Notes under the pieces: generated by a model | What the model was told of the DNA's origin: nothing | The model's input: only the letters and a program-made list of their open reading frames with translations | Databases searched by the model: none | NCBI GenBank assembly: GCA_032716605.1 | Contig: CM064509.1 | Location: 37,213,259-37,277,258 of the forward strand | Origin: Paralithodes platypus | Lineage: Eukaryota > Arthropoda > Malacostraca > Decapoda > Lithodidae | Direction: 5' to 3' | Length of the DNA stretch: 64,000 nt | Program-made: the position numbers and the translations under genes | Shown: piece after piece, positions 46,354-57,773 of the stretch | Position numbering within the stretch: position 1 is the stretch's first letter | Layout of the letters: the number at the start of each line of letters is the position of its first letter

Positions 46354-46839
46354 TTAACACCTTACGAGCGGCCTATGCGGTTTATTTATGTGTACCGCAC
46401 AGCGGGGTGTTTTTAGCCAAAATAGGGCTGTTAACGTGATCATTTTCATGCCTAAATAAGACCCAGAACGTAAAACAAGTACCTATCCCTGAAAGGGCAT
46501 AAACAGAGCTTTCGAATGACACCATAACGATCCTTGTATGATGGATAGTTTTCTTGCAATAACCGTGCAACGCGAGTGCAAAAAGCAGGTAATTCGGTAC
46601 TTTCAGTACATAATTGAGTATGTAGCGAGTGAGAGAGGGAGGAGGGAGCTGAGATTTGTGTCAGTAGGTACGCCGCGGTGGTCTGGAGCAGTCATACGCT
46701 CGCTAGTCTCCTGCCACCACTTGTCTCTCTCTCAGCCACATTACGTGCTGAAATTGCCACTCGAGTTATGTCGAGCGCCGCCACATAGTCCAGCTTTATT
46801 TAACTCGACTTATGTTGCTCGCCGCTAATTAAGGGTTAA
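46354..46839 (-). mobile_element. family-1 TTAA MITE, copy 5
   Basis: 486 bp between TTAA sites in reverse orientation to copy 4, only 183 bp away. The insertion point is the TTAA that overlaps the splice acceptor of the duplicated exon at 46841. Confidence 0.92.
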
Positions 46840-46840
46840 G

Positions 46841-46917
46841 ATCCGGTGAGTGCAGAGCACAATGAAGGGAGTGTCCTGTTGACAGAGCTGCTAAAGGTCC
46901 AAGCAGTGTTGGTTATG
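46841..46917 (+). pseudogene. partial duplicate of the 46944 exon
   Basis: ATCCGGTGAGTGCAGAGCAC and the following 55 bp repeat the first half of the exon at 46944, with the same frame: PVSAEHNEGSVLLTELLKVQ against PVCAEPNVVSDVLTELQKVQ. Flanking intron sequence (ATGGGAATGGCATTATTATA) is also duplicated, so about 100 bp were tandemly copied. It lacks the exon end and donor. Confidence 0.65.
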
Positions 46918-46943
46918 ATGGGAATGGCATTATTATATTTTAG

Positions 46944-47090
46944 ATCCGGTGTGTGCAGAGCCCAATGTAGTGAGTGACGTGTTGACAGAGCTACAAAAGG
47001 TCCAACAAGTGTTGCAGGAGATACAAGCTACGGACGCCACTATCAACCATACTCGGACTACCCATGAGGCAGAGTTGAACAGATATAAAG
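46944..47090 (+). CDS. candidate host-gene exon, coiled-coil peptide
   Basis: A 147 bp open segment between TTATATTTTAG and AAAG|GTTAGT. It starts with two bases (AT) of a split codon and ends with one (G), the same phase as 20018-20110. The peptide begins PVCAEPNVVSDVLTELQKVQ and continues QVLQEIQATDATINHTRTTH then EAELNRYK; Leu/Val/Ile spacing looks like a coiled coil. It is not part of any transposon recognised here. Joined after the exon at 20018 it would give an Asp codon at the border. I infer an internal exon of an unidentified host gene. Confidence 0.55.
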
Positions 47091-47429
47091 GTTAGTTTGC
47101 TTATAAACAAAGGGTAAATACTCAAGATTGTGGCATCAGAGTGTGCTAACATAAACCATATATAGTAACTTGTTGTAATCATTATAAGTTGTATTCGTTC
47201 GAGCATTTACATTGTATGCTGTATGTGTAATAATGAACAATTGTATCTTATTTAGTAGCAACACCGAACTTATATATATTTACTTGTACAAGTAAAATCA
47301 GCGAACATGTCAAGTGTTGCTCACACCACAACTCTGCTTTAATGATAAACAATTACAAATATCTATATCAATTGATGACTCAAAGTTTAAAAAAGACTTT
47401 AATCCATCTCCTTGATTCTACAACTAGTA
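47091..47429. other. intron-like AT-rich DNA
   Basis: Follows the candidate donor site. No gene or repeat recognised. Confidence 0.4.
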
Positions 47430-47435
47430 GACAAC

Positions 47436-47482
<47 letters not shown>

Positions 47483-48745
47483 TTTATTCAGTTAGCATTT
47501 TACAATGTTGGTAGCACATAATTGTGACAAATATGGCAAGTACCAGCCTTGCATAATTCCAACTAAGGATAGCCCAATAAGGCCGTTAGGCGTATTTCCA
47601 TTGGGGTCCTCGTGGGATTAAGTTAGCTGGAAAAAAAGGGGAGAATAAAAAATGTAAATGAATAAGATTAGTAGATGCTGTAGAGAAAGTATTTCTAGGG
47701 GGTTATATTAAGATAACTTACATTATATAGATTAGTAGATGCTGTAGAGAAAGTATTTCTAGGGGGTTATATTAAGATAACTTACATTATATAGATTAGT
47801 AGATGCTGTAGAGAAAGTATTTCTAGGGGGTTATATTAAGATAACTTACATTATATAGATAGTAGATGCTATAGAGAAAGTATTTCTAGGGGGTTATTAA
47901 GATAACTTACATTATATAGATTAGTAGATGCTGTAGAGAAAGTATTTCTAGGGGGTTATATTAAGATAACTTACATTATATAGATTAGTAGATGCTGTAG
48001 AGAAAGTATTTCTAGGGGGTTATATTAAGATAACTTACATTATATAGATTAGTAGATGCTGTAGAGAAAGTATTTCTAGGGGTTATATTAAGATAACTTA
48101 CATTATATAGATTAGTAGATGCTGTAGAGAAAGTATTTCTAGGGGGTTATATTAAGATAACTTACATTATATAGATTAGTAGATGCTGTAGAGAAAGTAT
48201 TTCTAGGGGGTTATATTAAGATAACTTACATTATATAGTTGGACTGGTCAAAATATTTGAGTAATCATTTCAGTTTGTTTTGCCTATCTCTTATGTCATA
48301 TTTAGTAGTAGATATAAGATTGGTGCTCCCTTCTCGCAACTGTTCGGTTCAGGTGCTCCTACAAGCTACGTCTGAAGGAATACAATGTTCTCTTTTCACG
48401 AACTGTCTGTGGTAGGTTGTTCCAGTCTTTGATGGCAGTGAAGAAGAATGTTAGCTTACCCTGTCCTTGGATTCTCGGACCTGTAAAATTGTACATCCTA
48501 TTCCGTGTATTGTGTCCATTCCTTTCATTTGCTTTAACACAATTACTCTTTAAATACTCTGGAGCCCTATCATAAAATATCTTGAAGGCATTAATGAGTC
48601 TGATTTGTTTGGCCCTGTCAGAGACATTGAGCATACCAAGTGACTGAAGTTGTTCCTGGCCAACATGCGATATGGGTCCTAGGTTCAGCATGAACCTAAC
48701 CATTTTATTTTGAGTGACCTGAAGTTTGTGATTTGCTGATTGAGA
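47430..48745 (-). mobile_element. LINE 3' end with expanded minisatellite
   Basis: Minus-strand LINE tail. The coding end (48359-48740) gives LQVTQNKMVRFMLNLGPISH, RAKQIRLINAFKIFYDRAPE and FFFTAIKDWNNLPQTVREK, a CR1/L2-like RT C-terminus of about 130 residues. The 3' UTR follows, with a nine-unit 64 bp array, a conserved segment (AATTCCAACTAAGGATAGCC) and a terminal (TTA)n read as (ATA)n at 47430-47482. A second copy at 50287-50700 lacks the array. Confidence 0.82.
47665..48240. repeat. 64 bp minisatellite, nine units
   Basis: Unit AGATTAGTAGATGCTGTAGA then GAAAGTATTTCTAGGGGGTT and ATATTAAGATAACTTACATT plus ATAT. The units are almost identical apart from small deletions in units 4, 5 and 7. 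The related LINE copy at 50287 has one diverged unit. Confidence 0.95.
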
Positions 48746-48860
48746 TATATATATATATATATATAGTGCAGGGCAGCAATACACAGCAGTACTCTCATGC
48801 AGTTTGTTGGGAATCGTTTCGCCAATTATGTTGGCATCATTAGGCTACAAAGTAAAGTGT
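48746..48860 (-). repeat. Penelope-like terminal fragment with (TA)n
   Basis: GTGCAGGGCAGCAATACACA and following GTTTGTTGGGAATCGTTTCG are the reverse of the end of Penelope copy 3 (52105-52168). A (TA)n tract (48747-48764) separates it from the LINE tail. Confidence 0.65.
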
Positions 48861-48952
48861 ATCTAAACAGTGCAACTTTAATTATTATAAAATATATAAA
48901 TAATACCCATCACAATTAAAAAGTGACCACAAAAGCTAGAACAATAAAACCA

Positions 48953-49275
48953 CAGAATAATAACCACAGATAGACTACAGGGTATAATGTGGTTAAGCAT
49001 AAACCACAGATTAATAACCCCAGATACACTAGCAGGTATAATGTGGTTAAGCATAAACCACAGAATAATAACCACAGATAGACTACAGGGTATAATGTGG
49101 TTAAGCATAAACCACAGAATAATAACCACAGATAGACTACAGGGTATAATGTGGTTAAGCATAAACCACAGAATAATAACCACAGATAGACTACAGGGTA
49201 TAATGTGGTTAAGCATAAACCACAGAATAATAACCACAGATAGACTACAGGGTGTAATGTGGTTAAGCATAAAGA
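48953..49275. repeat. 54 bp tandem array, about six units
   Basis: Unit GTATAATGTGGTTAAGCATA then AACCACAGAATAATAACCAC and AGATAGACTACAGG. Because 54 is a multiple of three, both strands show repeated open frames (18 residues per unit). These are not genes. Confidence 0.93.
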
Positions 49276-49424
49276 GGGACATTCAATAAGAATAGCTTAA
49301 CGAACAGAATATAATATCAAAGGTATAACAAAATATGACGAACCTGGTTATGTGTGTGTCCGGCAATGGTGGCTAAGAGACTGGTACAATCAAATTGAAG
49401 TGGCAGAATCACCATATCTAGGTT

Positions 49425-49870
49425 TTAACCCGTCCAGCACCAGCGACGCGTCTGGCGCGTCGGCGATGTATGTAACGCACAGCCCCAGCGACGCGTCTGA
49501 CGAGTCACCCTAATTGCTCCGACCGTAACCTCAGGTGTAGCCACTCGAGAGGGCTCAGATTTGTATGGGAACTGTGTACGTATCCCACGCAACCGTGCCG
49601 ATGGTTGAAAACTCTCAAAGTCCACGTGCGTGCGCGTGAGCGTGCAATAACCTGTTTTTTTTGGGTAGTTGCCTTCAATTTTGTACTCTTGTAAAATACG
49701 TTTTCGGGGGCTCTGTAGGACCATTCTTTAAGCTTTTTGAGCTGTTTTTCGTGGTTTTTCCTTCATTCCTAACCCATTCGCTATTGTTTCTGGAATAAAA
49801 CCATTTTTTTTAAACCGGCCGGGTTCTGGTGAACAAACAATACAAAACTAGCCGGGGCTCCACGGGTTAA
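49425..49870 (+). mobile_element. family-2 TTAA MITE, copy c
   Basis: 446 bp between TTAA sites. Left end TTAACCCGTCCAGCACCAGC, right end GGGGCTCCACGGGTTAA. Full-length match to copy a with scattered CpG-type changes. Confidence 0.9.
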
Positions 49871-50286
49871 ACTGTCAGTAAATGATGCATTAACAGGGAA
49901 CCTTAATCTAAGAAAGGCTTCAATTTATTCTTAGATTACGGTTCCCTGCTAATACTGCATTTACTGAAATAATACAAAATAGATACGGTGACTCTGCTTT
50001 AATCACTTACCGTAAACTTGAGAACGCAGAATTTAGGGTTAGGAAAACTCAACTGTATATAGAATGTTTGCAAATCTGTAAAGTCCATGGCATTCTTCTG
50101 TTATACTTCAAATAATATCACCCAAAGATTAGGACAACTTCAGCAAATACATTGTTTCAACAAAGTCTACATTACCAAATTTTGAGATCAATGAAAAATA
50201 GAGAACAATAAGAATCAACAGGACCTTGATCCCTTCAAACATGAATTTAAAAATGTTTTCTCTTCACTAGATGTTCACTGGTTATA
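49871..50286. other. no gene recognised
   Basis: AT-rich. An inverted pair GGGAACCTTAATCTAAGAA / TTCTTAGATTACGGTTCCC lies at about 49897-49945. No gene seen. Confidence 0.45.
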
Positions 50287-50700
50287 CATAATAATAATAA
50301 TAATAATAATATTTATTCAGTCAGCAATTTACAGAGTTGGTACCACATAGTTTGTTACAAATATGACATGTACCAGCCTTGCATAATTCCAACTAAGGAT
50401 AGCCCAATAAGGCGTTAGGCGTATTTCCATTGGGGTCCTTGTGGGATTAGGTTAGCTGGGGAAAAATGGGGAGGATAAAGAAATGGATACTTTAGAAAAA
50501 GTATTTCTAGGGGGTTATTTTAAGATACCTTACATCCTATAGTAAATATCAGTAATCCGTAATCAATAATCATTTCAGTTTGGTTTGTCTATCTCTTATG
50601 TCGTATTTAGTAGTAGACATAAGCTTGGTGCTCCCTTCTCGCAGCTGTCCGGTTCAGGTGTTCCTTCAGGCTACGTCTGAAGGAATACAGTGTTCTCTTT
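50287..50700 (-). mobile_element. second LINE 3' end, no array expansion
   Basis: Starts with (ATA)n at 50287-50311 and matches the 3' UTR of the LINE at 47430-48745 (ATTCCAACTAAGGATAGCCC, then one 64 bp-type unit, then CTTATGTCGTATTTAGTAGT). It stops at the first codons of the RT tail (about 50700), so it is a strongly 5'-truncated copy. Confidence 0.8.
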
Positions 50701-50789
50701 TCTCGGACTGACACAATATATACAATACTACTTTATAATATACTATACAATATACTTTTACGAAGTAATGTCTCTAAATATACATCGGC

Positions 50790-52168
50790 CAAGGCTTGTC
50801 ATATAAAGAACTCCACAACTTAGGAATATCCCTGGAACACTCGGTCAATATTGACAAAGTAGTTATTAATTTGTCAAATAGGTCCCTCACATCTGCTTGA
50901 AAAGATGTACTGTCTCATGGATTAACCATTGCCCTCCCTAAATTCAAGGAAGACTTTATCAAGCATTATTTTGCATTAACAAAGCTCACCCAAATAGTTA
51001 AGCACATAAATATTAGACTTGATAGAAATTGGGATAGTATAGTTGAAGGAATTTCTGCCATTGCAATTTTGTTGTATCGTGAATTTGATGACTACAAACA
51101 CTCCCTCTCTAAACTTCCACAAACTATATACATTATATGATGCACTGAAGTCACTAAAGTCAAACAATTCGATTATGACCTGAGAAAGGAAAAGGCACTG
51201 TTATTTTAGATAAAACTGAAATAAATAGAGAAAATATATTATATTCTTAATGATCAAAACAAATTCAAGAAAATGAGTGGACAAGCTTTCATGTATATTC
51301 CTAGAATGGAAGACATATTAAATATATTACTTAGAGATCTTCTAAAGTTAAACGTCATCACTAAAGAAATATTGAGATTCATCTCCACAAGTGGCTCTTC
51401 CTTCCCAAGACTCAAAGCCTGTATTCCCATTCGTCCAATTATAAGTATAATTTGCACGTTTAATTACAATCTTGCGAAGTATTTAGTCCCAACAATAGAT
51501 CCACTAACCCCTAATGAATGTACTCTTAAGAACACCCATGAATTTGTTAATAAATTAAATACTATTAATGCTGACACTGCAATCATGGTTTCCTTTGACA
51601 TTCTCCCCCTGTTCACAAATATCCCCCTAGAAGAAACTGTATATATTATAACAAATAACCTTTTCGGCAACTTAGATAAACACTTAAACTACACCAAAAA
51701 TAAATAATTTACTTGTTAAATTTAGCTGTTAAAGAATCCCCCTTTATATGAAATGGACACTGTGATGTCCAAACTGGCGGACTATACAGGGGCCATCTTT
51801 TGCAAATGCCTTGTTATGTCATCACGGACGAACTCGGTTATTAGATTGTCCAATTCCCTTCAAATCCATTTACTAGAAACTCTACGTCTATGATTGCTTC
51901 CTGTTGTTTAAAGACTCTCAACATATTCCTCAGTTAGTATCTTACCTCAACTCAAAACACCCTAACATAAAATTTACCCACAACATTGAAAAGGACTCTT
52001 CCCTTCCTTTCCTAGACATCCTAGTCACTCGCAAGTCTAATTAGTTCACTACAACAGAATAATTAAAGTTGCACTATTAAGATACAGTATATTTAGTAGC
52101 CTGATGGGGTCAAAACAATTGGCGAAACATTGCCCAATAAACTGCATGATAGTACTGCTGTGTATTGC
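50790..52168 (+). pseudogene. Penelope-like element copy 3, RT
   Basis: Broken plus-strand frames give a Penelope RT: DVLSHGLTIALPKFKEDF near 50900, PRMEDILNILLRDLLKL, then SFPRLKACIPIRPIISIICT and MVSFDILPLFTNIPLEETVY (with VSFDxxxLFTNIP), then after a gap SQHIPQLVSYLNSKHPNIKF and LPFLDILVTRKSN near 52030. The GIY-YIG domain is missing. The terminal sequence GGCGAAACATTGCCCAATAA ends at a (TA)n tract. The catalytic D-D segment is damaged. Confidence 0.82.
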
Positions 52169-52178
52169 ATATATATAC

Positions 52179-52184
<6 letters not shown>

Positions 52185-52232
<48 letters not shown>

Positions 52233-52236
52233 GGTA

Positions 52237-52294
<58 letters not shown>
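52185..52294. repeat. (TA)n microsatellite
   Basis: About 105 bp TA repeat with one interruption (CCGGTATATATATT) between Penelope copy 3 and the BEL/Pao left LTR. Confidence 0.93.
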
Positions 52295-52297
<3 letters not shown>

Positions 52298-52307
52298 TTA
52301 TTATTTG

Positions 52308-53098
52308 TGTGGTAAACTATCAATGGAAGTTAAATATTACTAAGCTATAATGAATCAAATCAAATCAATCTAAATGAATACTCTATATCTAAATTGAATT
52401 CAATCTGAAACAAGCTAATTTATATCCAAAGGTCTCACATAATAAATGTATATAATTATAGGGTAAGGTTATAAGGGTTAATATTAGCCAGGAATTAACT
52501 CACCAATAGTTCCACGTGGCAATGAGGCAAGGGAGAACGTTTTACCCAATATGGCGGTGGACAATGGGGAACGAGACTTCGGTCCCAAGACACGAGTCAA
52601 GTTAAAGAAAGAATAAATGATTACATGGGAATGGACATGAATAATATGCTTATCTATCAGTCAGTCATGATGTCGATGAGAGCGTCGTGATGGTGTAGTT
52701 GTGTGTATTGCTGTATGTGTATTGTGATTAGAGGCACAAAAGCACGATCAACTGAGGGCGGAAAATTAGATGTTAACTGGTTGGTGTTCGTGAAGGCTCT
52801 GGCGTACCTCAAAAGCACACCTTGCTGCCTTGGCAAACCGCCAGGAGCCCAAATTATCGTACCGCATTTAGGTTGCTCTATACGATAAATTATATTAATA
52901 TATACGATAAATTCATATATACTACATAAGACCATGGCAATATTGCTTAATAGCATATTAGGCCTTTTATAACTTAACTTATTTACAATCTTATAATATA
53001 CGATCTACTCGTCCTACGTCGTGCTGTAGGAGAGATCGTGACGTCACAGAGACATACAAGATCACAAAAGAGTCATATTCTATCGTATTTATACGATA
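52308..53098 (-). repeat. BEL/Pao 3' LTR
   Basis: 791 bp, plus strand TGTGGTAAAC to ATACGATA. Same length and, where compared, same sequence as 59865-60655. The 99-codon frame inside is identical in both LTRs and is not a gene. Confidence 0.92.
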
Positions 53099-53125
53099 CA
53101 CTCCCCCCACAAAAAAGACCTGAAC
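53099..53125 (-). promoter_or_regulatory. BEL/Pao polypurine tract
   Basis: On the minus strand a run GTGGGGGGAGTG lies directly before the 3' LTR, after the end of pol. This is the expected place for the plus-strand primer in reverse transcription. Confidence 0.65.
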
Positions 53126-53137
53126 CCCACCTTAAAC

Positions 53138-56100
53138 CTAAAGTTGCCCAGAGGCTATCTTCTGACGCCACAAGTCGACAGCGCCAGCAGCAGCGCGTCT
53201 GGGACGCGTCCCGGTCCGAGAATGATCACCATCAGTATGAGGTGAGTCGTTCCTTTGAGAATCCTCGGACCCAGCAATAACAGGTGGAGCCTCAGATTGC
53301 AATGCGGAATCGAGCTCCAAAGCGTACAAACGTGCGATAGGACGAACAGTAGTTCCAGTGGCTGTCTTTAATAGCGCCACCCGCTCTACAGAGTCTGCCC
53401 CCTTGTATACCTCCAATACGCGGCCTAATTTCCAGTATAAACGAGGACTATCTTCTTTAATTAAAACAACGTCACCAACTGTAGGGGCCGTTGGTCTACC
53501 AGAGGGAGTAACACTCCTTTCCCTCAATGCTAGCAGATATTCACTAATCCACCGTTTCCTAAAATCCTCGATTATCCTGGATATATACTGGTATCTCTTA
53601 GACACCGCTACCGCAGAGTACAACGAGGGATCCTCTAACTCTACTATGGACTGAAAATCAGATGGAAACGCAGTCAATGGTTTTCCATATAGCAAGTGAG
53701 CTGGCGTTAATGGTAGTGGTTCTTGCAGGTCGGTGTACACATATGTAAGCGGGCGATCATTCACGACTGCCTCTATCTCTGTGAGGACTGTCGTCAACTC
53801 ACTCTTCTTTAATAGAGCACGTCCTACAACCGCTCTTAGTCCTGACTTTACTATGCCGACACACCGTTCCCACATGCCACCAAACCAAGGTGCCTTAACT
53901 GGAATGAACCTCCATTCGCACTTCTTCTCTCCCAAAAAAGTGATGATAGTAGGATCACTACTCATATCCTTTAGATATTTTGATGCTTGGACATAAGTGG
54001 GAGCATTGTCGCTAAGAATGAGTTGAGGGAATGAACGACGGGCACAAAACCGTCTGAACGCCAGCATCAATTCCTCGCTAGACATATTATCACATAGTTC
54101 TAGGTGTACCGCTCGAGACATCGCACAGGTAAACAATAATATATAAACCTTCTCATGCTCCCTCGTCTTCAATGCCCCTGTGTAATCTAATCCTACCGCT
54201 TGGAAAGGTTCTACGTGCTTTACACGGCATTCAGGTAGAGGTGGAGCTGGTCCAGTTGCATATGGTTTACCCTTTAGTCTCTGGCATATTACACACTTTC
54301 TCACTACGCGTCGAGCTACTTGTCGAACTCTGGGTATCCACCATGTGAGACGTAAATTTGATATAATATGACATACCCCGTAGTGTTTTACTTCCCTATG
54401 TGCACGTATGATCAATAGATCAGTAACGTGATGTCTTGTTGGCATAAGTATAGGTCGGTTTGTGCCGTCTGGTACACCCGACCACTTCAGGCGACCCTCA
54501 CACCTGATGAGGCCATTGTCTAGGTGCAACCTTAGTTGACGCACTATATTAGGCATTAATGTCTTATTCGAGCCTTTCAAGGATTCTAATTCATTGGAAA
54601 AGGTTTCTACTTGAACCCATTTGATCAAAGTTACTTCAGCTGCTTTAAATTCACGAGCATCAATGTTGTGACCCCTGTTGCAGAGTTGGCCCGTTACTTT
54701 AAGCTTAAGATTGGATACATATCGCAACACCCAAGCTACAACTCTGACTAGTTTATTATAGTCACCGAATCTTGCCCACTTTATGATAGGACCCGGTGGC
54801 TCATTTGGTTGGGCTGTAACTGCCACTGTTTCCAGTGGCAGAAGTCCCTCACCAACAGCATGCCATATCGTCCATTCACTTTCATGGAGCAGCCACTTTG
54901 GACCATGCCACCACAATTCGGACTTCATTAACTGGCTAGCCGTTATACCCCTAGTTATGAGATCACTAGGGTTTTCCTTTGTATTTACATAATGATAAGC
55001 AACGTCTGGCAAAAGGGCTCTAATCTCATCTACCCTATTCCGCACATAAACTGGCAGAGACTTCTTGCTATGTATCCAGTTGAGTGCGACCTGACTATCG
55101 CACCATACATGAACGATTTCAATATTTAATTCGCTCTCGTATGCTGCGCGTACATGTTGCACCAGACGTGCTAATAGCAGCATGGCAGTCAATTCCATTT
55201 TAGGGATAGTTACCTTTTTAACCGGGGCTACTTTGGCCCGGGCTGTAACTAAATGTGCCCCAAATGAAGTAACAACATATATGGCTACCCTGTATGCCGT
55301 GGCGCTAGCATCGCAAAACGTGTGTAATGTAACGTCACCGAACGCCGCCACTTTACGAGGTATAGGTTTAGTACATAGGATGGCATATTCATTCAACAAC
55401 AATGTCCCTCGGTCATTCAGGTCCTCGGGCAAACTGTCATCCCATCCTATTTTACGTCTCCAAACTTCCTGCATTAGAATCCTAGCTCTTATGGTAACAG
55501 GTAATGCTAGACCCAAAGGATCAAAAAATTGCGCAACTTTGCTCAACAGACTTCTTTTTGTGTGCGCTCCTGTCTGCTGAGCAAAAGACCTTGTTTGAAA
55601 AGTTAGTATGTCATGTTTAGGTTGCCAGATCATCCCCAAATTTCTGGACTTTTCCTGGTTAAGAGATGCCGTACCATCCACCTGTATTAAACTCTGAAGA
55701 TCTTCACTATTAGTAACCCACTCGCGGAGAAATAGATGTGCATCCGCAAACAATCTGCGTGCTTGCCAGTATGCATACAACAAATCATCTTGACTATCGC
55801 TAGTACCCTGCAAATTGTCAATGTATAATCCGCGAGATAGTTTACTTGTGTCCTCATGAGTGTCAGCTAGATGTTTTCTGATTGTGGCATTTAACAAAAA
55901 CTGCGAGCAAGTGGCCCCAAAGAGTACAACCCGAAAACGGTATATTATGATGGGACTTTCAGAGTCGCTAATGTCGCCGAACCAAAGAAAGCGGGTAACA
56001 TCTCTATCTTCCTCCTTTAGCTTGACCATCAAGAATGCTTTCTCGATGTCACTGGTATAGGCGTACTTTCCCAGCCTAAACCGCAATAGATGTTGGGACA

Positions 56101-57285
56101 GGTCCGACACCATGGACGGACCTGTCAACAGGCAGTCATTCAGACTGGGTTGTTGACCTTGGTGGGCAGAACAGTCATACACCACCCGTATTGGTGTGGT
56201 GACGCTGTCTTTCTTTACCCCATGATGGGCCAGATAGTGAACCCTACCCTTCTTACACGGTTCCTTGACATCGACTCTCTCAATAAAACCCCTATCCTCA
56301 TAACTCCGAAATACATCGTCATACGCCTGGCGCGTGCTCGGTTCGTTAGACAATTTCCGCTGCAATGCGCGCAAGCGACCTAATGCCAAACCATAGTTGG
56401 TAGGCAGGCTTATCTCACTGTTCTTCCAAGGTAAACTAACTTTATATTGCTTGTCTGAGGCACAGTAGCACACAGACTCGTCAAACCTTTGTAGCGCAAC
56501 TTCCGAGTCATAATCAGTCTCCATAGGATTAATGCCTATGTGATCCAATCTCCACAGTCGTTCCAGGTCGAACTCGGCAGCCATCTTAGGGTCACTAGGT
56601 TGGGAATCCTCCCTTCCCAACTCCTCTGCCGCGGTTACATTGACTCTATATATCGAGACGGTGTCGACCAGGACCTTTGACTGTGTAGTATGCACCTTTC
56701 CGCTCATGCAGTATCCAAATTTAGTGGGGATTAAAATTACACCACACATCTTTTTAAATCCAGGGTATACTACTTCATAATAATGATCCACACCAAGTAG
56801 AACATGCACCTCACTCTGATTTCCCATGGGATCTGACAAGTTAACCCCCTTGCTACGTAATGCGTGTTCCACCTTCTTCACACCCACAGATACATATTCT
56901 GGTAGGGTGTCTACTACGATACAAGTCATAGAGTACCGGTTTTTACGATAAAAATATGAAATCTCCGCTATCTCGTAGTCTTGTTTATCAGTAACCCCTG
57001 TGAAGCCCTGTAATCGAAGAGTCTCAGCCCCTACGATTCGGTGCTTCAATCCCACTAGTACGGACCTCTTTATAAAGGAACGTTGAGATCCTTGATCTAG
57101 AAGTACCCGACAAACTTTGTTAATGTCATTACCTTCCATGGGAATCTGTATTGTGGGCAATATAGTGGTGTCTTGCGTGCTACCTAGTGCCACAGTTGTA
57201 GTACCCTCATTTTTGACGTCTTTGACTTTATCTGCTGTAGGACACAACTTATCAAAGTGATGTCCTTTGCAGTGGCGACAGGGCC
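53138..57285 (-). CDS. pol: BEL/Pao pol: protease, RT, RNase H, integrase
   Basis: About 1380 residues without a stop. Order: second zinc knuckle CRHCKGHHFDKLC beside the MITE border; protease with LLDQGSQRSF; RT with YTSDIEKAFLMVKL and the active-site box YIDNLQG; RNase H with HTFCDASATAY and VWCDSQVALNWIHS; integrase HHCC (HREVKHYG, KCVICQRLKG), core with AVGLDYTGAL, LILSDNAPTY and FGGMWERCVGIVKS; a C-terminal domain with DVVLIKEDSPRLYWKLGRV. The RT box has D-N in place of the usual D-D; I believe this variant occurs in other BEL/Pao lineages, so it is not taken as inactivating. The true start is in gag across the MITE; the frame is continuous there if one TTAA and the insert are ignored. 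Confidence 0.93.
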
Positions 57286-57773
57286 TTAACCCTTAATTAG
57301 CGGCGAGCAACATAAGTCGAGTTAAATAAAGCTGGACTATGTGGCGGCGCTCGACATAACTCGAGTGGCAATTTCAGCACGTAATGTGGCTGAGAGAGAG
57401 AGACAAGTGGTGGCAGGAGACTAGCGAGCGTATGACTGCTCCAGACCACCGCGGCGAACCTACTGACACAAATCTCAGCTCCCTCCTCCCTCTCTCACTC
57501 GCTACATACTCAATTATGTACCGAAAGTACCGAATTACCTGCTTTTTGCACTCGCGTTGCACGGTTATTGCAAGAAAACTATCCATCATACAAGGATCGT
57601 TATGGTGTCATTCGAAAGCTCTGTTTATGCCCTTTCAGGGATAGATACTTGTTTTACGTTCTGGGTCTTATTTAGGCATGAAAATGATCACGTAAACAGC
57701 CCTATTTTGGCTAAAAACACCCCGCTGGGCGGTACACATAAATAAACCGCATAGGCCGCTCGTAAGGTGTTAA
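57286..57773 (+). mobile_element. family-1 TTAA MITE, copy 6, in BEL gag-pol
   Basis: 484 bp plus a TTAA copy on each side: left end TTAACCCTTAATTAGCGGCG, right end CGCTCGTAAGGTGTTAA. It is nearly identical to copies 4 and 5. It falls between the two zinc knuckles of gag. The coordinate shift of 484 bp accounts exactly for the frame difference between the gag and pol frames. Confidence 0.95.

Noticed and set aside
48878..49289. Repetitive ORFs on both strands, or a CRISPR-like array
   Set aside because: The unit is 54 bp with no separate spacers, and 54 is a multiple of three, which gives open frames on both strands. It is a minisatellite in an animal genome.
53138..57285. Inactive BEL RT because of D-N at the active site
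   Set aside because: The rest of pol is intact and I believe the D-N variant occurs in other BEL/Pao lineages, so it is not counted as damage without comparison.
57711..57773. Last 20 residues of the raw gag frame
   Set aside because: They are read from the MITE end and are not part of gag.
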